Source: Armillaria gallica
Taxonomy: Eukaryota > Basidiomycota > Agaricomycetes > Agaricales > Physalacriaceae
DNA: 64,000 nucleotides
Direction: 5' to 3'
NCBI GenBank assembly: GCA_037576215.1
Contig: JBANDB010000013.1
Location: forward strand, 1,364,001 to 1,428,000
Shown here: positions 47,230 to 57,464 of the stretch, in pieces
How positions within the stretch are numbered: position 1 is the first letter of the stretch
Layout: each line of letters opens with the position of its first letter
The notes under the pieces: generated by a model
What the model was told of the DNA's origin: nothing
Databases searched by the model: none
Seen by the model: the letters and a program-made list of their open reading frames with translations, nothing else
Position numbers and translations under genes: made by a program

Positions 47230-48663
47230 TTATACCTGATACCAGATGCTCTCGGACATATGGTCACCAGTAATCATCGGAGTCTGGGAATACGACTGAT
47301 TCAGACGATCGATGAGTTCAACGTAGGTTAATCTCTCCTTCCAGGCACCCGGCAGCACATCGAGGAGTATCTTGGTCATAACCCCGCTGTATACTCCATC
47401 CTTTCCCGCAGTTTCCTTTGCATATTGATAATCCTGGCAAGGGGTAAGAAGTACATGAGAACTCGTATCTGGACACCAATCCTTCGATAGTACAGATCGG
47501 TAGCGGGGTAGATGTTTTAGATTTCGGTCTGCAGCGCGCAGCATATCATTGACGTCAGAATGAAAAGTAGGGCGCGTGGTGCGTATTGCTGAATCTTGGC
47601 CGTTTCGATCAAAACTGCTAGCGTAGCAGCAGTCGGTAATGAACGTGATATGGTGTCCCTTGGCAAGAGATATTTGTGTGAGAAGAACGTTAAGTTCTCG
47701 GTCACTGATGTCGGTTATCCAATGCCCATCGGAGTGCATAGTGTCACGATCAATGGGGCACAAAGCCTGGATGGGACAGGAACCAGTTTGGCAACCAGAT
47801 TCTGTTGTGGAGAAATGCTCCGAACAGTTGTAGCTTGCACCATGGCCAGCATAGTAGATGATGATATTGTCACCTCTCTGAATTTCAACGTTGTCGATGA
47901 GACTGTAAAGCACGTTTACGATGTTGGTGCGGGAAGGTGTCAATGGGCCACCAGGCGTGGGATTTTCGAAGCCGAGAAGACACTGGATATGATGTTCTGG
48001 TACTCCGACATCCTCGATTAAGAATCTCTTCATTGACAACGCATCCGATACACACCCATGTAAGGGATTAGATTGATATGCATCGATGCCAATCAGAACA
48101 GCCCAAAAGCGGGAGGCTTCAACGTGGTCTGAGTTCTGTAAAAGCTGGGATGAGCACGATGGTCAATGGCCTAGGGATATACACTTACAAGTGAGGACAG
48201 CACAGGCTGAAGTTTACTACGATGGTGGAGAAGCCTCTGCAATGCTTCTACGTCATCGTTGCTTGACGACAAAAGGTTGGCTTTTCGGAGAAAATACAGG
48301 ACTGATTTGGGAAAGTGCCTCCATGGCTCGGTGCGCCTTTTTGCCTCTTTCAAGACCGCCTCAGAGTCGATGCCTTCGGGAGGGGCCATCCCATAACTCA
48401 GTGCGAGTCGTTTCTCCAGCTCCTCCAGGTGTTGTAATTCCATATCGGTATCTTCGAGTAGTGCCTACACAAGGAACCTGATGAGAGGGCAGAGCGTCTA
48501 TAATGCAAACTCGTACGGGAGAATCGCTATGGGGGCCCGCTCCTCGTGGCTGACGGTCTGGACTCTGGAATGTCAATAGGTGTGTTATTGTTAGGCACGG
48601 AACAGACGACGAAAGGACACATACTCTTTTGAGAGCTGACATTCGGGATGGAATCTGTGTCAT
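47230..48663 (-). CDS. MC13: metacaspase-like cysteine peptidase, intact
   Basis: Predicted C14 peptidase of about 422 aa and the cleanest four-exon model in the window. Exons: 48625-48663 (13 codons), 48517-48564 (16 codons), 48189-48464 (92 codons) and 47230-48135 (302 codons with stop). Introns are 60, 52 and 53 nt, all GT-AG and phase 0. Exon 3 has LEELEKRLALSYGM, EAVLKEAKRR and NDDVEALQRLL; exon 4 starts EASRFWAVLIGIDAYQSNPL. Catalytic His about residue 219 (IIIYYAGHGAS) and Cys about 291 (FITDCCYAS). In the substrate-side loop CPIQALCPIDRD replaces the common CPIEALCPIDRD. Exon 4 is closest to MC6. The LINE sits about 0.8 kb beyond its 5' end. Confidence 0.92.
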
Positions 48664-49450
48664 TCAGTCATAGAGTCCTTGACGGTTCCTGCAGGCTGCA
48701 AAACCGCAGTTTTGTGTGGTGCGACAATATTCGGTCCTCGCTAGCCCGGGTACGTAAACGTAATTGAATCGTAATGTGCTGGTATTGATGGTGTTTAGTC
48801 GCGTTTTGACCAGTGAAGTAAGAAGCAAGTCCTTGAGGCCTCAGGCCTTAAGTACTATCCAGTTAGGTTAGCTTTCAAAATGAGGCCGCTATTTTTAAAT
48901 TTGTGCACAACCATCATTACCAACATATTACATGGCATGTAAAAACACAATGCCAAAAATACACAGAATGTCTCACCGGAAAGTCTTCGTGGAAGAATCC
49001 TGTAGCCGAACGGGCCGAGGAATACGGCAATAATTCTAATAACCGGATGGCCACTGATTTCAAATTTGGGGTAACAACCACAGGCTCGGATTTTACAAAC
49101 GTTGATGGAGGTCATTGGTATACGCTCTATTCTCCCGATGTCTGCATCAAATGGTCCTAGCTATCAGGATCAACACCCCGGACTCACGCGTTTCGATCTT
49201 CATCTCCTCCTCGGTCAGACGAACTATTGCAATCCCATGCTAAAGATTCTCGCAGGTCGTTTTGCCGATCAATTGCCAATGGAACCATATTGCAAGGTTT
49301 GCTTGGCAAAGGGATGTATAGTGCAATCAAAAACAATGAAAATTTACGGGAAAGTCTCCGTACTTAACCTGCCCTAAACATAATGTGATCTCAGCACGTT
49401 AACTGAGAATGCTCAGGATAATGGAGGGTTTGCCCTCGCTCCTTATATTC
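48664..49450. other. Between MC13 and the LINE, no gene recognised
   Basis: Upstream region of MC13. Frames are short and show no motif. Confidence 0.4.
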
Positions 49451-49464
49451 AAGTGAGGCGTGTT
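49451..49464. repeat. LINE target-site duplication, left copy
   Basis: AAGTGAGGCGTGTT directly precedes the element. At least 12 nt (GTGAGGCGTGTT) recur at 57201-57212 right after the poly(A) tail, and the two leading A residues may overlap the tail. Confidence 0.85.
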
Positions 49465-49777
49465 GGGCCCCTTAATCCAGAACCACCATCATCCCACGGA
49501 TGATGTGTGACTGGTGAGTGGGCTCCTGGCTACAGAGCGCAGTCGGAGCTATAGAGTATACTCCCCCCACCATATGTGTGGAAATCCGGCAAGGATTTGA
49601 CCAGCCCTTGGGCTCGAAGATGGGCAGAGCGCCCATCCCACTCCAGTAAGGAGACGCGGCAGAGCGGCCGCATGTCGTGTAGCAATGCGAACGACGTCTA
49701 ACTCAGACAGTCTACAACCAATTAGACGACTAGCGAAGCGTAGTAGAATATAGGATACCCAACGTCCAATAGACGCT

Positions 49778-51429
49778 GTGATTAAGAAACTAAAGAATCT
49801 ACAAAACAAGGTGAGCCAAACACGGAAGAGGCATGAAACGGAGCATCACGGAACCACCATCTTCTCGCCCACCATTGCCATCCACACGCCGTACAAAGCA
49901 TCCCTCTCACCCTCCCTCTCCTCTCCACCATTGTCGACAAGCTCCAACCCTGCAAAGCGCCAAAAGGACTCAGCAGGAGGTATAGCTGGGGGTAGAATAG
50001 AATACCAGCCCCAAACTCCAACGAGGTGACGCACAGCGAGCTCAGCTCCATCACGCCTGCCACTGGGATCTCTGATAATTATACAGGTCCATCAGAAGGG
50101 GAAAAAGAAGAATCAGAGCAACCAGCCATCAGGTCCGACCGCACCAAAAGAGAGTGACGTCTTCAGTATGGATGTCCCTTCCCCTCCTCCCCCTCTCGAC
50201 ACTCCCAAACCATCGCCCACATTCATCTTCCCAAACGATGAAGAAGACCCACGTCTCCAGTCCACAGTCTCTGCGAGTGATGCTCCTCACTGCAATAGCC
50301 CTGAATTCGCGCCCCATGGGCCTAGGCAGGAAAAGCAGGTCGCGTGTCTGCAGCCAAACTTGGGCAACTTCGAGGGCTCCGTATTCCACCGTGATGACCT
50401 CTTGAAGAACCTCCACCCTAGCCAGCTCGAAGCAGTCTCGAAGAATCTCTCAGGGACCGTGCTAGGTGTCCTATTCAATGGGGGGGAAAAGCTCAACGAC
50501 GTCTCAAGGCCCAAGCCCTGGGAAGCCCTCAATTCGACGTTCATCCCTCTCCTCAGCAACAACGAATCATTCAAAGCCTACCAAGGCCTACCGGAGACCA
50601 TCACCAATGACAAACTTGCTTCCCCATACATCGTTGTCATCGAGCTGACTGGAGAGATACAGGATGTCCTTCTCTGCCAAAGGATCCTCGCCCTCAATGA
50701 CAACCTAGCCCTCCACGTTGTCCCGGCCAACTGTGAGGTGCTATCCTGGGCAGTGTGGCTCTTCAAAGCCAATGAGCCCATCATCACTGGGAGTGCAGAG
50801 GAGATAGCAAAGATTGGGAATCGCCTGCGGTTCATCATTCTGCAGGACCTGTGGGCAGATGCAACCCTTCGACAGATGATCTACCAGGCGGCCAGGAACC
50901 GCTCTGACCCCATCGACACTGTCATATTCAATGCACTGGTGGACAGCTTCGTGAGTACCACGGTGCCAGGGACTCCAAGTATTGGGTGTTCTTCATGAAG
51001 CCCCCCTCGTCTACCACCACTGCGCAGGAGTGGAACAGCCTCTGAGACCACATCAGGAAGAAAACGGTGAAGAACGGCAACATCAACATCACGCCTGCAC
51101 TCGCGAGGAGCGGCAACTTGTATTGTACCATATGCAAGCTCGACACCCATCCCACCTTCGACTGCTCCTTCACGAGAGACAATGCCATCTTCCAAGCCCG
51201 ACCAAAGCACTTGTCGGAGGACAGTATGGAGAACAACAAGGTTCAGGGAACCGTGGAGGTGGGCATGGTAACAGAGGACAGGGAGGTCACCCTAGCCGGA
51301 ATGGAAGAGCTGGACACTACAACCATGGGGGCAGAACTCGTTACTAATATGGCTTGTCCTCGTACGTTGATAAATACATGCACAACTCTTTGCACATTGC
51401 ACAATGACTGGGATCATATGAGATGCTAA
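49778..51429 (+). pseudogene. LINE ORF1 (Gag-like nucleic-acid-binding protein), broken
   Basis: The open frame runs from about 49778, crosses a TGA at 50027-50029, is open at 50168-50998 (276 codons), shifts by one base near 50962-50970, then continues in the frame reading MKPPSSTTTAQEW, with a TGA at about 51043, and ends at TAA 51427-51429. The N-terminal half is Pro/Ser-rich and disordered. The C-terminal part has a zinc knuckle CTICKLDTHPTFDC (C-x2-C-x4-H-x4-C, about 51121-51162). Such proteins coat LINE RNA and assist target-primed reverse transcription. The true start codon is unclear: 49751-49753 is an in-frame TAG and no ATG follows until 50168. Confidence 0.75.
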
Positions 51430-51689
51430 TGTGAAACTACAAGCTCCTTCTGAGTAATACACTGGCCACATCTAAAAGTGTGGGACAGGAATCAGACAAG
51501 GGGAAGGATGCGAAATCCTCAACAACCGCCTGTAAAGGAGATCAGTCCAACCCAGCGAACTGATTAACAGAACAGGCACCCTCCTCCCCCAATACCTTGG
51601 CTAGGTATGGGAGGTGAACTCTAGCTACGTCTTTCAATTATATACACAACACATTTACTACTAACAGTTTTGATTATAAAGGTACGGTT

Positions 51690-54600
51690 ATGGCAAATGC
51701 CACTGCTCGAAGTGGTGATGACCCAGCCACCGATTATCACTCTGCTAATGACAGCAGTAGGCAGGTAGGTGGGAACAGGTCTTCACAGGAAGATAATCGG
51801 GAAGCAGAGCGCTACCCCAGGGATTCAAGAGCGAACCCTGGCTTGCAGAGTGCAAGCCGTCCACAGAGCGATGGACAGCCCCATCAGAGGGCAGAACCTA
51901 GAGCAGGTTCAGCGAGTCAGAGCGACAGCCAACCAACAAGAGAAGAAGCTAGTGTGCACATGTTAGAACTGATAGACCACCATACAAATCATGGTCAAGG
52001 GACACATATAAGAGCATGGATGATCACTGGAGTTCGCATGAGTGAACACCGATCAACAGCTGAACAAAATCGATGCAAGAAAGGCACAAAAGCATCTATC
52101 AAAATTGCAGCATTGAATATCCGTGGGATGGGTAACATGAACACATGGCATCCTGATAATAAGTGGAACCATGTCAATCAAATCATGAATACCAAAAAAA
52201 TTGGTATCCTAATAGTCGGTGAGGCCCACCTGAATGATGAAAGACAGAACACTATAGAGAGTATGCCCAGAAGCAGACTCCGAGTACTGCACTCTGAAGA
52301 CCCAATCTCCCCAAATGCGAGAGGTGTGGCTATTGTGCTCAATAAGGAGTTAACTGAAACTGAAAATGTAAAAGCTATCGAAATAGTTCCTGGGTGAGCA
52401 CTGCTTATTGAAACCTGCTGGCATCAAAACAAGAAGCTCAGTATACTTGGGGTATACGCACCTGTCAACCCAATAGAAAATACAAGGTTCTGGTCCAGTA
52501 TTAGTCAATTCTTTGAAGAAAACCCAAGTATCAGGAAACCAGATGTGATGGCAGGAGATATGAATATAACGGAAGATCCTATTGATAGGTTCCCTGCACG
52601 GAATGACTATGGGCCGGCAGTGGATAGTCTGGATGAAATGAGGTCATCTCTCCATCTCATTGATGGCTGGCGGGACTGCTACCCAACGACCTTAAAATAT
52701 ACATGGCGGCATATGGCAACTGGAACACAATCACGCCTCGATAGGATATATGTCAAGAACAGCATAAATGAGTACTGTTATGAATGGGCCATTGAAAAAT
52801 CGGGAGTTCCGACTGACCATGACATGGTCTCTGTAAGGTTCTCCACAGCAACAGCACCTAATGTTGGACATGGCAGATGGGTCATACCCTTACATATAGT
52901 AAAAGACAGTAAAGTTAAAGGATTCCTGCTTAACACAGGAAGGGCACTACAAAAGGATATTGAGAAATATGCAACAGATGAACATCGAACACCAAGTATG
53001 AATCCACAGACAATGTGGGAGAAGTTCAGCAAAGATTTCCATACATTAGCACAACAACGAGCAAAGGTTGTGATACTGTATATTGACCGTGAAATACGGC
53101 AGGTTGAGGCAGAGATTGCTGCAGCAGAAAATTCAAGAAGTGCCTTCAGCAAGGAAGAAGAATCTGTGCACTTAATGGCTCTCCACAAAAAACTTGATGA
53201 GCTAGTCCAAAAACGTCACAAGAAGAAGCGCGAAACTGCACAAGCTCGAAATTCTCTTGAAGGCAAAGTAATAAGCAAGTACTGGTCGAACATCAATAAA
53301 CCACTCAAACCAAGAGATACCATCAGACAGCTGAATAAACCTAGTACACAAACAAACACCCAAGAGATGGAGACAAGGTATACATCAGACTCACAAGAAA
53401 TGGCTAATATAGGTAGAGACTACCACAACCACCTACAAAGTATACGTCAATCTGTCAGTGAGGAAGACTGAAACAACAAAATAAGGGCTGCAGTTGAATC
53501 AATCAAAACAGAGGTCACACATGAACAAGCAAGAATACTAGGGCAACTACTCTCAAGAGATGATGTCCAACAAGCACTCAAACTATCAGCAAACAACAAA
53601 GCACCAGGTCCCAATGGCATACCTTATGAAGTCTACAAGATAATAGATGCATGGTATGAAAATAATCAAGATGATGGAGAGGCTGGCTTTGACATAATTA
53701 GAGTACTCCAACTAGTATTTAATGATATAGAAAAATACGGTGTATGTCCTGGAACAGGTTTTGCAGAAAGCTGGATGTGCCCATTATACAAAAAGAATAA
53801 CAGAGCTGAAATTGCAAATTACAGACCAATTTTGCTGCTCAATACCAACTACAAGATCATGACAAAGGCTCTAGCAATCAAATTAGCCCAAGCTGCACCC
53901 AGCCTCATTCACCCAAGCCAAGCTGGCTTTGTACCAGGGAGGAACATATATGATCATGTATGGCTTACAAAGAGGATAATTGACTTAGCAGAGGTAGAAG
54001 AACAGAATGGGATGATTGTATTTCTTGATCAAGAAAAGGCATATGATAAAATCGAACATGACTACCTCTGGAAAACACTGGCTGCATACAAAATACCAGA
54101 CCAATTCATATCAACAGTTAAAACCCTATACAGCGATGCACATACAACAGTATATATAAATGGTGTAGCAAGCTCGACATCATTCCAAGTCTCTCGAGGG
54201 GTCCGCCAAGGGGACCCCTTGTCATGCCTCCTATTTGATCTAGCTATAGAACCATTAGCTGAAATGTTAAGACAATCAGATCTACAGGGATTCAAAGTAC
54301 CAGGTGTTAAAGAGAAAATAATTGCCACTTTATTTGTGGATGATACAATAGTCTTCTTGTCACAATATGATGACTTTACAGAGCTAACAGCAATTCTAGA
54401 GAAATGGTGTATAGCATCGGGAGCCAGATTCAACATAGACAAGACAGAAATTCTACCAATTGGAGTCCCATCTCACCGTGATGCAGTCTACCACTATAGA
54501 AACTCAGCTGGGCTGGATATGACAGGCTCTGAAATCCCAGAAGATATCAAAATTGCCAAGGATGGAGAAGCAGTTAGAACCCTAGGTGCATGGGTAGGAA

Positions 54601-56923
54601 ACAAAGTCAAGCAGGTTGATGTATGGACACGCACACTGGATAAAATAGAAGAAAACCTAGGAAGATGGGAACTAGGACACCCCACAATGGAGGGTCGTCG
54701 ACTGATCATCACAATGATAGTTGGCGGGATGACCCAGTACCTCACAAAAGTGCAAGGAATGCCTGCAAATGTTGAAAAACAGCTAGAGCGCCGAGTACAA
54801 AAGTTCCTCTGGGGTGACAAGAATAAAATAAATGTTAATAAAGAAACAATATATGCACCTATAATGGATGGAGGACGGAACCTCCTAGACATCCCAACAC
54901 GGAATGAGGCAATCACTGTAACCTGGCTAAGGTCTTACCTCAACTTTGGTCCTGAACGTCCCATGTGGGCATATGCAGCAGATGCCATCATAGCACACCA
55001 CACCCCAACATCAGAAGAGAATGTGGAACCTGAACAGAGAATGAACATCTTCCTACAGTCATGGAAAACGAGTAACTCCTGACTCCCAGATGACCTGAAA
55101 GTCCTTGTCAAAGCAGCAAAGAAATACAATGTATGTCTTGACGGGCTCACCTTATCTAAAAGCATACTACGTAGTATGCCTATATGGTACCATGCAAAGT
55201 CAAGAGCAACCAAACACCTATTCAACAATGGCGAACAAGTCAAATGCTTAAAAATACAGCACAAGATCAGATCAGTTGGAGATGCTGAAAAACTAACAGA
55301 ATACCTTAATGGGGACCGACACTCATCAAGAGGCAGATGTGCATGCACAACATGTAAATATGCCAAAGAACAACTAGGATGTATGTCACCATGCAAGTGC
55401 TTCCAAAAAGCAAAGAGCTTACTTGAGTCCCTCCCCCCCAAATGGAACCCACTGACCAACCCTCCCATTGAGATAATCAACGATGATGGGTCAGATGAGG
55501 AAGACAACGAAAATGTAACCACATTTAGACCACGACTGATAACCATGGGGACAATAGCAGATGCATTCAGGATATTTGCAGAGGGCGATGAATGCCCCAA
55601 TGTATACTACCATGCAGAAAACGAGCCTAATACACCTGATGGAACAACAATAGTCTACACAGATGGCTCTGCTATCAAAGGTGGGACAGAAGAAGCAGCA
55701 GCAGGTGCTGGGATCTTCTACAAGGAGGACGACATAAGAAACTGAAGCATACGACTGCCTAATGAAGTCGGAAGAACCAATCAGGTCTCAGAAATAGTTG
55801 GAGCAAAAACAGCAGCAGAAGATGTACCAACCTCAAGTGCGATGGAGCTGATAAACGATTCTCGACATGTACTAAATGGCCTCAGTGGTCACTTCGTCAA
55901 GTGGGAAAATGAAGGGTACTTTCTGATAAGCAACAGCTTAGTTACCCAAGCTACGGTTGCAAGGTTCCAAGCACGCACTGCATCAACAAAGCTCCGATGG
56001 GTCAAAGGTCACTCCGGGAACCCAGGAAATGAAGGAGCCAACCAGCTGGCTAGAATAGCAAGTCAAAAGACAGTTCCCGACTTGATTGACCTGACCATAC
56101 CTCCAGAACTGAGAACTCAGGGGCAAAACTTGCTGCCATGACACAAGCCATGGCATACAAAATCATTAGGAAAATGAAAATGCAAACGGAAACATACCAG
56201 GATAAACTCGACAGAAGAGACACCAACCACAATGTGAGACTAGCCCTCGCTGCTGCAGGGGAAAGGTGCCAAGCAGAGATCACAGCGGAACAGCTGTGGA
56301 TCTCGGTTAGACGGAAAGATTTCAGCAGATCAGCACGCTTCTTCCTATGGATGCTGTTACATGATGGGTATGTCGTAGGATGTCACTGGAGACACATTAA
56401 CGGTTGTGAAGACAGAGTAGAATGTAAGGAGTGCAATACCGAAGAAAACATGGACCACATACTCACCAAATGTGAAGCTCCCGGCCAAAGAGAAATATGG
56501 GACCTTGCTCAACAGCTGTGGAAACAGAAGACAGGATCTGACCTGGTGATCACAAAAGGAACTATCATGTCCTGTGGCATCCAGCTCCCAAACATGCACA
56601 GAAGCAGGAACAAGCAAGCTACAGAAAGATTTCACAGGATCCTAATTTCGGAATCAGCGCATCTCATCTGGAAGATCAGGAATGACCGGGTCATAAACGA
56701 GAGACCAAACTATACACTGCGCGAAATTGAGCAACAGTGGTCGCATGCAATAAATCGACGGATGTGGCTGGACTGCATACTATCAGACAAGAAAAAATTC
56801 CAGAAGAAGGCGATAAGAGTGCCCCTAGTTCTAAAGACATGGAGAGGAACACTCCTGCACGAGAGCTCCCTCCCTGAGAACTGGACTAGGGAAAACGGGG
56901 TTTTAGTGGGTATTGTCAAATAG
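51690..56923 (+). pseudogene. LINE ORF2 (endonuclease-RT-RNase H polyprotein), broken by TGA codons
   Basis: Starts at ATG 51690. One frame runs to about 56120 with only four interruptions, all TGA: 52395, 53469, 55080 and 55743. Endonuclease motifs: IAALNIRG, GEAHL, GVYAPV, MAGDMN, SRLDRIYV and PTDHD. Reverse transcriptase: KAPGPNGIPYEVYK, NYRPILLLN, SQAGFVPGRN, RQGDPLSCLLFDL and catalytic FVDD (54333-54344). RNase H: YTDGS (about 55655), a MELINDSRHVL block and WVKGHSGNPGNEGAN. A one-base loss in the G run at about 56118-56121 moves the C-terminal part to another frame (56138-56923), which has C-x2-C-x7-H-x4-C (CKECNTEENMDHILTKC). Without these lesions it would be about 1740 residues. Confidence 0.88.
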
Positions 56924-57171
56924 ATAATGAAGGCTTGGTACTTACAGTGACCAAGCCGGAATCTATGCGACGGAGTCCCACACAAGACTGGCTCGACAAG
57001 ATCGAAGGTCAGTGCATAAATGCATTACCCCGTGTGGTCAGTTCATCTCACTCGTGGGGTTACTAGACCCCGACTCATTAACGGGCCAAGTACAACGTCA
57101 TTGGCGTGCCACTCCGCTAGCTGGAAGGCCCCTGCTGTGCGGGGTGTACGAAGCCACTCCAAACGTTCCAC

Positions 57172-57200
<29 letters not shown>

Positions 57201-57202
<2 letters not shown>

Positions 57203-57464
57203 GAGGCGTGTTCACGGGTATCTGCCCATTCGGCTACAGATGTTCGAGACTTAGTTTCAGGCGCCCAACCTTGACGGCCGCTTGACGTAGTACGCCGTCG
57301 TCCTCTTTGCGTGAAGAATATTAAAAAAAAAAAAAAGTGAGGCGTGTTCACGGGTATCTGCCCATTCGGCTACAGATGTTCGAGACGAAGTTTCAGGCGC
57401 CCAACCTTGACGGCCGCTTGACGTAGTACGCCGTCGTCCTCTTTGCGTGACTTCTGAGAATATT
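57201..57464 (+). repeat. Tandemly duplicated LINE 3' junction, each copy with a poly(A)
   Basis: A 114-nt sequence at 57201-57314 recurs at 57337-57450 with about two differences. The second copy is preceded by its own A14 tract (57323-57336) and both are followed by AGAATATT, the second after an extra CTTCTG. The unit therefore includes part of the LINE tail plus 3' flank, duplicated after insertion or by a second retrotransposition-like event. Confidence 0.85.

Larger units (their letters stand above)
49465..57200 (+). mobile_element. Full-length LINE retrotransposon (APE-RT-RNase H type)
   Basis: A non-LTR element of about 7.7 kb: 5' region (49465-49777), ORF1 with a zinc knuckle, ORF2 with apurinic-type endonuclease, reverse transcriptase, RNase H and a C-terminal Cys/His segment, a 3' UTR of about 250 nt and a 29-nt poly(A) tail (57172-57200). 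It is flanked by a 12-14 bp target duplication. ORF1 zinc knuckle plus RNase H suggests the Tad/I group common in fungi (inference). All premature stops recognised in ORF1 and ORF2 are TGA and CpG is scarce in ORF2, as expected after cytosine deamination at CpG. The copy is currently non-autonomous. Confidence 0.92.

Noticed and set aside
50168..56923. Six or more independent genes between 50 and 57 kb
   Set aside because: They are segments of ORF1 and ORF2 of one LINE, separated by TGA codons and single-base indels.
49465..56923. Alternative genetic code (TGA as Trp) to explain the LINE stops
   Set aside because: SDR and metacaspase genes use TGA as a normal stop (for example MC2 at 5289-5291 and the SDR at 12309-12311), so deamination of CGA is the simpler reading.
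57012..57274. Short ORFs with poly-Lys runs
   Set aside because: The Lys codons are the LINE poly(A) tail; the ORFs straddle the element end and flank.
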